Positions 8,690-16,135 of a stretch of DNA of 34,787 bases are shown here, in pieces. Both the position numbers and the translations under genes were made by a program. Each line of letters opens with the position of its first letter. Positions within the stretch are counted from its first letter, which is position 1. The DNA is from Anaerolineae bacterium (GTDB lineage: Bacteria > Chloroflexota > Anaerolineae > Aggregatilineales > Ch27): NCBI GenBank assembly GCA_013178165.1, contig JABLXG010000034.1:1-34787 (forward strand), read 5' to 3'. The notes under the pieces were generated by a model that was not told the origin of the DNA, ran no database searches, and worked only from the letters and a program-made list of their open reading frames with translations.

Positions 8690-8910
8690 GGAAGCAAAAA
8701 CCCCTTCAGGTCACCCCTGAAGAGGCTTCGCCAGCAAAGGATACCCGCCATGCCGTGTGCTGCCCGTTTTGAACCTGCTTTCGCAGGTGGGTGCCTACCA
8801 GAAGCCTCAGCCTTGGCCGTAGCCTAACGCTTCAGTCTCTGGAAAATGAACACCCTTCTTTAAGAGTGTTGGCTCAAAACCTGGGTGCGGCATCACGCGC
8901 ACGGCAGGCG
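8690..8910 (-). ncRNA. Structured small RNA of unassigned family
   Basis: A free-standing transcription unit of about 215 nt on the minus strand. A TTTACA/TATAAA promoter lies just upstream and a hairpin plus five Ts closes it. A long-range closing stem pairs 8897-8906 with 8751-8760 (10 positions, one mismatch). A second stem pairs GTTTTGAGCC (8880-8871) with GGTTCAAAAC (8775-8766). Inside are a 9-bp hairpin (8849-8870), a GAAA-tetraloop hairpin (8773-8788, sharing three bases with the second stem) and a less certain arm (8790-8845). No coding frame fits it and no gene lies downstream on the strand, so a riboswitch is unlikely. A closing stem, internal bubble and 3'-side hairpin are loosely like 6S RNA, but I cannot confirm that. 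Confidence 0.6.
8696..8725 (-). terminator. Intrinsic terminator of the 8.7-8.9 kb RNA
   Basis: On the minus strand CCTCTTCAGG and CCTGAAGGGG form a 10-bp stem with one G-T pair and a 5-base loop, followed by TTTTT. The T-run lies only on the minus-strand side, which fixes the direction. Confidence 0.8.
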
Positions 8911-8916
8911 AGTTCT

Positions 8917-8945
8917 TTTATACCACGTCTGGCCTGCTCTGTAAA
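8917..8945 (-). promoter_or_regulatory. Promoter of the 8.7-8.9 kb RNA
   Basis: On the minus strand TTTACA (8945-8940), a 17-base spacer and TATAAA (8922-8917), the latter preceded by TGG. Predicted start is near 8910, a few bases before the closing stem of the RNA. Confidence 0.7.
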
Positions 8946-8975
8946 GGCTAACCGTGCCCAGCACCCCGGCGAAAC

Positions 8976-9977
8976 TCAGTCAAATAGCCGGGCGATCTCA
9001 TCCCGCGCCGGGCGCGGCAGAGCCACCCCCCGGTGGAGCACAGCCGCTGGTCCCGCCGCCACCTGCCCTAGCCGGAAAACTGGAATTCCCGCCTTTTGCA
9101 GCGCCGCCCGTACCCCGGCTTCCGCCTCCGGGCGGACCGTCAGCAGCAATGCCCCGGAAGCAATCGCCCCCAGCGGATCAAGACCGTAAAGCGCGCACAG
9201 CCGCGCCCCTTCTTGACACAGCGGCCACGTCTCAACATCCAGGTGGAGTGCCCTGCCGCTGGCCTCGGCCACTTCCCACAGCGCGGTGGCCAGCCCGCCT
9301 TCGGTGGGATCGTGCATACTGGTGACCCCCCCTGCGGTGCAGGCGGCCTGCGCGTCCGGCACCACGCTGATGCCCGGCCTGGTCAGGTACTCTGCAGCCC
9401 GATCCACCAGAGCCGGATCGAGCCGCTGGAGTAGTTCGGCGCGTTTCTCGCGGGCAATGATCGCCGTCGCCTCGATCGGGATGCCTTTCGTCAACAGGAT
9501 CACATCGCCGATCTGTGCGCCGCCGGTCGTGACCAGCCGATCCTTCTCCACCTCGCCGAGCATGAACCCGGCCACAATAGGACGCTCCAGACCATAGGTG
9601 ATTTCGGTATGGCCACCAATCAGGGTGATACCCAGCGCAGCGCAGGCCGAGGTGATCTGCGTGAAGATACGCTCTGCCAGCGCCCGGTCGGCTTGCCCAC
9701 CCGGTAGCAGCACGGTAGCCATAAACCAGCGGGGTATTGCGCCGGTTGTTGCCAGATCGTTGGCGTTCACCTGCACGGCATACCAGCCGATCGCGTCGGT
9801 CGCAAACGTGATCGGATCGGTCTTGGCCACCAGGTATCGCTCGCCCATATCGATGACGGCGGCATCCTCGCCAATCCGTGGGCCTACCACCACCCGCGGG
9901 TCGGTGGGTAGTCGGCTCAGCAAATCGGCCAGGAGGTCAGCAGGCAGTTTCCCCAGTGGCAGCATGTGATCGCTCAT
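8976..9977 (-). CDS. AIR-synthase-related protein (HypE/ThiL/SelD superfamily)
   Basis: A 333-aa ATP-binding protein of the PurM/HypE/ThiL fold. It shows VVGPRIGEDAAVIDMGERYLV and TDPITFATDAIGWYAVQVNANDLA near the N-terminus, IGGHTEITYG in the middle and the second-domain signature MHDPTEGGLATALWEVAEAS with a late ASGALLLTV. HypE proteins end in a PRIC-type Cys used for cyanide-ligand synthesis; this one ends DEIARLFD with no Cys, and no hyp genes are nearby. Hydrogenase maturation is therefore unlikely, and the substrate is unknown. ATG 9977 is where homology starts, but a TTG at 10028 has a better AGGAG site 6 bases away, so the start is uncertain. An extended -10 lies at 10054-10059. Confidence 0.8.
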   Translation of the reverse strand: MSDHMLPLGKLPADLLADLLSRLPTDPRVVVGPRIGEDAAVIDMGERYLVAKTDPITFATDAIGWYAVQVNANDLATTGAIPRWFMATVLLPGGQADRALAERIFTQITSACAALGITLIGGHTEITYGLERPIVAGFMLGEVEKDRLVTTGGAQIGDVILLTKGIPIEATAIIAREKRAELLQRLDPALVDRAAEYLTRPGISVVPDAQAACTAGGVTSMHDPTEGGLATALWEVAEASGRALHLDVETWPLCQEGARLCALYGLDPLGAIASGALLLTVRPEAEAGVRAALQKAGIPVFRLGQVAAGPAAVLHRGVALPRPARDEIARLFD

Positions 9978-10053
9978 CTCTGTCAGCTTCCATTTGCCAG
10001 CAGTCGCAGGTCCCGCCAGTAAGCGCAATTTGCACTCCTGGCCGGCAGGCGCT

Positions 10054-10059
10054 ATTCTA
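10054..10059 (-). promoter_or_regulatory. Extended -10 for the AIR-synthase-like gene
   Basis: TGCTAGAAT on the minus strand, with predicted start near 10047. This leaves room for either the TTG 10028 or the ATG 9977 start. The -35 is poor. Confidence 0.4.
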
Positions 10060-10156
10060 GCAGGGCCGCCTATCAGCGCCCACCGTGATCTTCCCCCTGG
10101 TCCTCCGAAAGCGATTTCTGCTCAATCCGATAGATTAGGCCATGATTCTTTGCTAA

Positions 10157-10191
10157 CGCTCATTGAGCGCATTTGTCGGCTGTGGTAGAAT
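10157..10191 (+). promoter_or_regulatory. Promoter of hsp20-lon with overlapping palindrome
   Basis: TTGAGC (10163-10168), a 17-base spacer and TAGAAT (10186-10191) form a good housekeeping promoter. The palindrome CGCTCATTGAGCG (10157-10169) covers the -35 and could be a repressor site. It is not a CIRCE element, which is longer and differs in sequence. Confidence 0.65.
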
Positions 10192-10233
10192 GCTAAAAAT
10201 AAAGACTTGCGAGAGATTTGCGTGAGTTGTCGC

Positions 10234-10689
10234 ATGGCCAACAGAATCACGGATAACAAGCAAGACAGGGAGCTGGCTCGCGAGGGGGAAACGACCACTA
10301 GTAGCCGCACTATCTGGCACCAAATTGTGGTACGCCATTCGTCCGTCTGGCACCCACCAACCGATGTTTACCGCACCGAAGACAGGCTGATCGTGTTGAT
10401 CGAGATTGCCGGCATGCGCGAGCATGACTTTCAGGTTGTGCTCCAGAATCGTCTACTGACGGTCAGCGGCGTGCGGCATCATCTTGGCGGTCTGGAAGAT
10501 GTGGCCTATCACCAGATGGAAATCGAGCGTGGGGCTTTCCGCACCGAGATTCACCTGCCTTGGAACGTCGACCGGTCACAGGTCAACGCGACATACCAGG
10601 ACGGCCTGTTACGCATCGAGCTTCCGCGTGCCCTGTCCACAGCCATCCATGTGCTCAGTATCACGCACAATTCATCCGACGAAGCGTAG
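10234..10689 (+). CDS. Hsp20/alpha-crystallin small heat-shock protein
   Basis: An ATP-independent holdase chaperone that keeps unfolding proteins soluble in the cytoplasm. The 151-aa protein has a short charged N-terminus and an alpha-crystallin domain from about residue 40. It starts with WHPPTDVYRTEDRLIVLIEIAGM, has the HQMEIERGAFRTEIHLPWNVD block in the middle and ends with the diagnostic ATYQDGLLRIELPR. The short tail shows no clear IxI motif. Start choice is uncertain: ATG 10234 has no obvious ribosome site, while GTG 10222 follows GAGAG by 6 bases. The lon start lies 8 bases after the stop, so the two are almost surely cotranscribed. Confidence 0.9.
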   Translation: MANRITDNKQDRELAREGETTTSSRTIWHQIVVRHSSVWHPPTDVYRTEDRLIVLIEIAGMREHDFQVVLQNRLLTVSGVRHHLGGLEDVAYHQMEIERGAFRTEIHLPWNVDRSQVNATYQDGLLRIELPRALSTAIHVLSITHNSSDEA

Positions 10690-10697
10690 TGTAAGCC

Positions 10698-13232
10698 ATG
10701 ATTCGTAAAAAGAAATCGTCAGCCACGGATGACCAGGTGATCACCCCATCATCCGAAAACGTCAGCAGCGATCAGCAACCTATTGACATCAAAGAAGAAC
10801 AGTCTGAAGAATCCTCTGACGAACTGAACCTGCCGGAAACCTTGCCCATCCTGCCCCTGCGCGGCGTGGTCATGTATCCCTACACAGCCATTCCGCTGAC
10901 GGTCGGGCAGCCGCGCTCCATCCGCCTCATCGATGATGTCGCCAGCAAGGAACGCCTGATCGGCCTGGTCGCCGCCCACGATCCCGAAAACGAACAACCT
11001 GGCCCCGGCGAGATCTACGACATCGGCACCGTGGCCATGGTTCACCGCCTGTTCCGCGCGCCCGATGGTACCATCCGCCTGCTGGTGCAGGGGCTGGCTC
11101 GCATCAAGATTGAGGAATACGTCGCTACCGAGCCATATCTGGTTGCCAGGGTCAGCCGCTACCCTGAACAGGTCGAGAAGACCCTGGAGGTGGAGGCGTT
11201 GACCCGCAACGTGGTCGACCAGTTCTCTCACCTGGCGGAACTGGTGCCCAGCATCCCGGCGGAACTGATCTCCTCCACGCTAAACATGGATGATCCGCTG
11301 CAGATCGCTTACGCCATCGCGACCTACATCCGGATCAACCTGGAGGAAAGCCAGCAGCTCCTGGAAATCGACGATATCGCTACCAAGCTGCGTCGCCTGA
11401 TGGCCATCCTGAACAAGGAACTGGAAGTGCTGGAACTGGGCCGGCAGATCCAGTCTCAGGCCCAGTCGGAGATGGAGAAGGTTCAGCGGGAATACTTCCT
11501 ACGCGAACAACTGAAAGCCATCCAGCATGAACTGGGCGAGGCCGACGAGCAGCAGGTGGAGATCGAGGAATTCCGCCGCAAGATCCAGGAAGCGGGGATG
11601 ACCGAGGAGGCTGAGAAGGAGGCTCGCCGTGAACTGGATCGGATGGCCAAGCTGCCCACCGCCGCAGCTGAGTACGGCGTCATCCGCACTTATCTGGACT
11701 GGCTGGTGAGCCTGCCCTGGAGCAAGCGCACGGAAGATAACCTGGATATCGCCCACGCCCGCGAAGTCCTTGACGCCGACCACTATGGCCTGGAGGATAT
11801 CAAGGAGCGCATTCTGGAGTTCCTGGCGGTGCGCAAGCTGCGTGCTGAGCGGGCGGATGAGCTAAAGCCGGATGTGACGGACTATGTCCGTCGCGAGCGC
11901 GAAGGGGCCATCCTGTGCTTTGTTGGCCCGCCTGGCGTCGGCAAGACCTCGCTTGGCTCGTCCATCGCGCGGGCTATGGGCCGCAAGTTCGTCCGCATGA
12001 GCCTGGGCGGCATCCGCGACGAGGCCGAAATCCGGGGGTTCCGCCGCACCTACATCGGCGCCATGCCGGGGCGGATCATCCAGACTCTGCGCCGCGTGGA
12101 AAGCCGCAACCCGGTGATGATGCTGGACGAGATCGACAAGCTGGGGCACGACTTCCGCGGAGACCCGGCCTCGGCCTTGCTGGAGGTGCTCGACCCGGAG
12201 CAGAATCACGAGTTCCGCGACCACTATATCGACGTGGCCTTTGACCTCTCGGAAGTGCTGTTCATCACCACAGCCAATGAGCTGGAGCCGATCCCGCCGC
12301 CCCTGCGTGACCGGATGGAGATCATCACCCTGAACGGCTATACCGAGCAGGAAAAAGTCCAGATCGCTCTGCAGTACCTGGTCCCCCGCCAGATTCGGGA
12401 GAATGGGCTGCGCCCGGAGGAGATTCGCTTCACCGAAGAAGCCCTCAGCGAGCTGATCAACAACTACACACGGGAGGCCGGAGTCCGCGATCTTGAGCGG
12501 CAGATCGGCCAGGTTGCCCGCAAGATCGCTACCCGCGTCGCCGAGAAAGCGGAAGGCGACGGCGCCGGTCCGTATGTCATCGAGAAAGAGACCATTCGGG
12601 AGTTGATCGGCAAGCCGCGCTTCAGTTACCAGACGGAAATTGAGGACCGCACCAACCAGCCTGGCGTGGCCACCGGCCTGGCTTACACGCCGATGGGCGG
12701 CGATATTCTGTTCGTTGAAGCCGCCGCTATGCCGGGCAACAAGGGCTTCCAGTTGACCGGTCAGCTGGGCAGCGTGATGCAGGAAAGCGCTCATGCGGCA
12801 TTCAGCTACATCCGCTCACGTGCGGAGCAACTGGGCGTCCCACCCAGGTATTTCGAGGAACATGACATCCACCTGCATGTACCGGCTGGTGCGGTGCCCA
12901 AAGATGGCCCGTCAGCGGGTGTGACCATGGCCACGGCGCTGGCCTCACTGCTGACCGGGCGTCCGGTACGGCCCAATGTCGCCATGACCGGCGAGATCAC
13001 CCTGCGCGGCAAGGTATTGCCGGTGGGTGGCATCAAGGCCAAAGTTTTGGCCGCCCATCGCAGTCGGCTCGACACCGTTATCCTTCCTCGCCGCAACGAG
13101 CAGGACCTGGAGGAACTCCCGGAAAGCGTGCGCCAGTCCCTGAATTTCATCCTGGTCGGGACGATCGACGAGGTGCTGGAGGCTGCTTTGATGCCTGAGC
13201 CTGAAGTCAGTCCGGAAGCTGAACCGGCCTGA
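10698..13232 (+). CDS. lon: ATP-dependent protease La
   Basis: Lon unfolds and degrades damaged and regulatory proteins in the cytoplasm. The 844-aa chain has an acidic N-terminal extension of about 45 residues ([12 protein letters not shown]), the LON substrate-binding domain from [16 protein letters not shown], a coiled-coil linker, an AAA+ module with Walker [10 protein letters not shown] (Lys416) and Walker B MMLDEIDK, then the protease domain. The Ser-Lys dyad is Ser739 in KDGPSAGV and Lys782 in [12 protein letters not shown], 43 residues apart as in E. coli Lon (679/722). Nothing is truncated. It follows hsp20 by 8 bases with a weak ribosome site, suggesting translational coupling. An acidic C-terminal tail ([12 protein letters not shown]) ends it. 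Confidence 0.97.
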   Translation: MIRKKKSSATDDQVITPSSENVSSDQQPIDIKEEQSEESSDELNLPETLPILPLRGVVMYPYTAIPLTVGQPRSIRLIDDVASKERLIGLVAAHDPENEQPGPGEIYDIGTVAMVHRLFRAPDGTIRLLVQGLARIKIEEYVATEPYLVARVSRYPEQVEKTLEVEALTRNVVDQFSHLAELVPSIPAELISSTLNMDDPLQIAYAIATYIRINLEESQQLLEIDDIATKLRRLMAILNKELEVLELGRQIQSQAQSEMEKVQREYFLREQLKAIQHELGEADEQQVEIEEFRRKIQEAGMTEEAEKEARRELDRMAKLPTAAAEYGVIRTYLDWLVSLPWSKRTEDNLDIAHAREVLDADHYGLEDIKERILEFLAVRKLRAERADELKPDVTDYVRREREGAILCFVGPPGVGKTSLGSSIARAMGRKFVRMSLGGIRDEAEIRGFRRTYIGAMPGRIIQTLRRVESRNPVMMLDEIDKLGHDFRGDPASALLEVLDPEQNHEFRDHYIDVAFDLSEVLFITTANELEPIPPPLRDRMEIITLNGYTEQEKVQIALQYLVPRQIRENGLRPEEIRFTEEALSELINNYTREAGVRDLERQIGQVARKIATRVAEKAEGDGAGPYVIEKETIRELIGKPRFSYQTEIEDRTNQPGVATGLAYTPMGGDILFVEAAAMPGNKGFQLTGQLGSVMQESAHAAFSYIRSRAEQLGVPPRYFEEHDIHLHVPAGAVPKDGPSAGVTMATALASLLTGRPVRPNVAMTGEITLRGKVLPVGGIKAKVLAAHRSRLDTVILPRRNEQDLEELPESVRQSLNFILVGTIDEVLEAALMPEPEVSPEAEPA

Positions 13233-13304
13233 CGCAGGGTCGGGTGAGCATGGTTTTTGTTCTGCCCTGGTGGCCGGGCGCAAAAAAACGCAGGAGAAGG
13301 CGCT

Positions 13305-13655
13305 TTGCCCAAGATCATGATCGTCGATGATGACCGGACGACCGTCATGCTGTTGCAGACTTTGCTCAGTATGGACGGGTTTGATGTCTGTGTGGCGGCC
13401 CGCGGCAAAGACGTGCTGGAGCGTGCCCACCAGGAACATCCGGATATCTTTCTGATCGACTATCACCTGGCCGACGTCGAAGGGCCGGAAGTTGTCCGCA
13501 ACCTGCGGCAGGACCCGGATTTCGCCACCACGCCGATCGTGGTCGCATCCGGCATGAATGTGGAACGGGAAGCGGTTGAGGCTGGCGCTTCCTTGTTCCT
13601 GATCAAACCGCTTGAACCCGCAAATCTGGCCCAGATTCTGACCAGCCTGCTCTGA
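13305..13655 (+). CDS. Stand-alone response-regulator receiver domain
   Basis: A 116-aa CheY-like receiver with no output domain. The acidic pocket is Asp8-Asp10 (IVDDDR), the phospho-acceptor is Asp52 in FLIDYHL, the switch residue is Ser82 in VVASGM and the conserved Lys is 101 in FLIKPLE. It probably acts through protein contacts, receiving phosphate from a histidine kinase that is not in the window. The TTG at 13305 is chosen because AGGAGAAGG lies 4-12 bases upstream and the family start PKIMIVDDD follows at once; the frame is open to 13257 but has no support there. It follows lon by 72 bases. Confidence 0.88.
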   Translation: MPKIMIVDDDRTTVMLLQTLLSMDGFDVCVAARGKDVLERAHQEHPDIFLIDYHLADVEGPEVVRNLRQDPDFATTPIVVASGMNVEREAVEAGASLFLIKPLEPANLAQILTSLL

Positions 13656-13726
13656 GCCAGTACCCCAAAACCTTCTATGAATACAACATCAACACTAACA
13701 AGTGAAAAAGCAATGGAGAGGGCCTA

Positions 13727-15490
13727 GTGGCCGCAAGAAAGAACCCAAGCAAAATGCAGTGGTTCCGTATGGACCTGCATATTCACACCCCCGCCTCGGC
13801 GGACTATCAGGATGCCGGAGTTACCCACCTTGACATCCTGCGCAAAGCTGAAGCCAGAGAACTGGACATCATCGCCTTCACCGACCATAACACGGTCGGC
13901 GGTTACCGGGCGATGATAGATGAGATCGAGAAACTGACCTTCTTGGAGTCCCTTAAACGGGCCACGCCGGAGGAACAACGCCGCCTGAGCGAATACCGCC
14001 GCCTGATGGACAAGATTCTGGTACTGCCCGGCTTTGAGTTCACGGCGACCTTCGGCTTTCACATCCTGGGCATCTTTTCCCCCGATACAACCACCCGCGA
14101 ACTGGAGCATATTTTACTCAGCCTCAATGTCCCACCGGATACGCTGGACAATGGCTCATCGGTGGTGGGCGCGTCCGCCGACGTGCTGACCGCTTATCGC
14201 GTGATCCATGCGGCGGGCGGAATCGTCATCGCCGCTCACGCCAACTCCAGCCACGGCGTTGCCATGCGTGGCTTTGACTTTGGCGGGCAGACCAAGATCG
14301 CTTATACCCAGGATGCTCACCTGCACGCCCTCGAAGTCACCGACCTGGAGCGACGCGGGCGCGGCACTACCCAGCATTTCTTTGATGGCAGCAAGCCGGA
14401 ATACCCCCGTCGGATGCGCTGCATCCAGGGGTCAGACGCCCACCGACTGAACGCCGAGACCGGCAGCGGGCGCAACCAGAACCTCGGCGTTGGCGACCGC
14501 ATGACTGAGGTATTGTTGCCTGAACGGACCTTTGAGGCGCTGCGGGAGATGTTCGAGGGCAATGACTTTGCCCGGACCCGCCCCTATGCTGTCAACCGCA
14601 AACCGTTCGACTTCATTCAGGCTGCCAGGGAGCAAGGCCCCAGCATTGTCCAGGCCTTTTACGACAAGGCAACCCGTCGCGGCGGGATGCTGTATGAGAT
14701 CGTGGCGGACGTGTGCGCCATGGCCAATACCAACGGCGGTACCATTTATATCGGCGCCAGCCCCGACCCCACCCAGCCACTAGCCGGCGTCCAGCAGGCC
14801 GCCAAGACTATCGAAATGATCACTACCGAGCTGGAGCAGCGCCTGACACCGCCGCTGAAAGTCGAGATCGACACCCAGCATTCCCAGGGCAAAACGGTCA
14901 TCCGCATCCAGGTCCCCCGTGGCGATGACCCGCCTTACGCCATCGACGACAACAAAATCTACGTCCGCGACGAGGCGGAGACCACGCTGGCCGTACGTGA
15001 CGAAATCGTTCGGCTGGTGCAGGGCAGCTTGGCCTCCCAGCAACAGCCCGCCTCTACCGGCCCCACCTCCGCGACACCGGTTGCCCCTGAGCCAGAACCT
15101 GCCCAGATGGAACAACCGCCCGCCCCAGCAGAAGTGCAGGACATTGACGCGCCCAAGACAGGCGTGGAGATCATCGGCTCCGAACAGCGCAAGGGCAAGC
15201 TCTACCACATGATGCGCGACCTGCGCAACGGTAACATTGTCAACAACGTTACCCGCACGTCAGCACGCCGGTTATGGCACTACGCCATCACTGAAAAGGA
15301 AAAGAACCCGGTCGACCCGGCCAAGGTGACCTGGCGCAACAAGTACGGGCTGATCAAACGCCACCGACGCGGCGAAACCGTTCGCTATGATCTGGCGCTC
15401 AAGACGCCGGAAGGTATGCGCGTTTTCTACGGCGTCACCGAGGACGGTATGCACGGCCCGTGGCAGGTCTTCCTGGAAGACGAGGAATAA
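13727..15490 (+). CDS. PHP-domain protein fused to an AlbA_2/Schlafen-like domain
   Basis: A 587-aa fusion. Residues 13-290 form a PHP metal-dependent phosphoesterase domain with ligands His18 and His20 (MDLHIHT), Asp53-His54 (AFTDHNT), Glu in PGFEFTA, His in AAHANSS and GSDAHR near 243. About 300-440 resembles AlbA_2 (Schlafen-like): [21 protein letters not shown], then a beta strand with [16 protein letters not shown] and [14 protein letters not shown] Pro/Ala-rich linker (about 440-480) leads to a basic C-terminal domain ([38 protein letters not shown]) that may bind nucleic acid. PHP domains hydrolyse phosphoesters; the target here is unknown. GTG 13727 follows GGAGAGG and overlaps an upstream TAG. 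Both domain calls are firm; the joint function is open. Confidence 0.8.
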   Translation: MAARKNPSKMQWFRMDLHIHTPASADYQDAGVTHLDILRKAEARELDIIAFTDHNTVGGYRAMIDEIEKLTFLESLKRATPEEQRRLSEYRRLMDKILVLPGFEFTATFGFHILGIFSPDTTTRELEHILLSLNVPPDTLDNGSSVVGASADVLTAYRVIHAAGGIVIAAHANSSHGVAMRGFDFGGQTKIAYTQDAHLHALEVTDLERRGRGTTQHFFDGSKPEYPRRMRCIQGSDAHRLNAETGSGRNQNLGVGDRMTEVLLPERTFEALREMFEGNDFARTRPYAVNRKPFDFIQAAREQGPSIVQAFYDKATRRGGMLYEIVADVCAMANTNGGTIYIGASPDPTQPLAGVQQAAKTIEMITTELEQRLTPPLKVEIDTQHSQGKTVIRIQVPRGDDPPYAIDDNKIYVRDEAETTLAVRDEIVRLVQGSLASQQQPASTGPTSATPVAPEPEPAQMEQPPAPAEVQDIDAPKTGVEIIGSEQRKGKLYHMMRDLRNGNIVNNVTRTSARRLWHYAITEKEKNPVDPAKVTWRNKYGLIKRHRRGETVRYDLALKTPEGMRVFYGVTEDGMHGPWQVFLEDEE

Positions 15491-15519
15491 AGCTCGTCAG
15501 CGACACCCGGAATCGCACG

Positions 15520-15552
15520 GCGGGGCGCTGCCAGCACGGCAGGCCCCGCTTT
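15520..15552 (+). terminator. Terminator-like hairpin after the PHP-AlbA_2 gene
   Basis: A 12-bp stem with one bulge: GCGGGGC (15520-15526) pairs with GCCCCGC (15543-15549) and CTGCC with GGCAG. TTT follows. It suggests that the next gene has its own transcript. Confidence 0.55.
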
Positions 15553-15589
15553 CGCCCCGGCGGTTGAGCAGCTAGCGGAGCAGCGACTC

Positions 15590-16114
15590 ATGCGTATTGG
15601 CATCCTGACTGTCAGCGATCGTAGCGCGCGCGGCGAGCGTCCTGACGCCGCCGCCCCTCTAATCGCCGCTCTCCTGACCGAGTCGTTCCCCGGCTGCCAG
15701 ATCGCCCGCACGGCAATTGTGCCAGACGAGCGCGATCAAATCAGCGCTTGCCTGATCGCGTGGAGCGATGAGGATGGGGTCGACGTTATCTTCACGACCG
15801 GTGGAACCGGCTTCGCCCCGCGGGATGTCACCCCGGAAGCTACGCGCAGCGTCATCGAACGGGAAGCCCCCGGTCTGGCCGAAGCGATGCGTGCTGCCGG
15901 ACTACGGCAGACACCCCATGCCATGCTCAGCCGCGGAATCTGTGGTTTGCGCGGGCGCACCCTGATCGTGAACCTGCCGGGTAGCCCCGGAGCGGTACGG
16001 GACAGTCTGGCGGTCATCCAGCCCGTACTGCCTCATGCCATCGCCCTGCTGCGCGACGCGCCTGACACCGAAGCCGGTCATACGTTGCCAGCGCAACCTG
16101 ATCCGGGTTCCTGA
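15590..16114 (+). CDS. MogA/MoaB-family molybdopterin adenylyltransferase
   Basis: Members of this family activate molybdopterin by adenylation before molybdenum insertion. The 174-aa protein carries the MPT-binding core IFTTGGTGFAPRDVTPEAT (GGTG at 71-74) and the later LPGSPGAVRDSL loop, both hallmarks of the MoCF-binding fold. The N-terminus RIGILTVSDRSARGERPD is also typical. MogA and MoaB cannot be told apart reliably from sequence alone, so no symbol is given. ATG 15590 has GGAG about 10 bases upstream. No other cofactor genes lie nearby, but a molybdopterin oxidoreductase at 696 would need its product. It converges on the STAND-TPR gene with a 21-base gap. Confidence 0.9.
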   Translation: MRIGILTVSDRSARGERPDAAAPLIAALLTESFPGCQIARTAIVPDERDQISACLIAWSDEDGVDVIFTTGGTGFAPRDVTPEATRSVIEREAPGLAEAMRAAGLRQTPHAMLSRGICGLRGRTLIVNLPGSPGAVRDSLAVIQPVLPHAIALLRDAPDTEAGHTLPAQPDPGS

Positions 16115-16135
16115 ACAGTACCCGCACCTTCACGG

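Noticed and set aside
8748-8911. Plus-strand 6S RNA reading of the 8.7-8.9 kb structured region
   Set aside because: GCGGCATC near the 3' end looked 6S-like, but promoter and T-run terminator both point to the minus strand.
11862-12794. Long minus-strand frame opposite lon
   Set aside because: Antisense to an intact, motif-complete lon. Long antisense frames are expected in GC-rich coding DNA.
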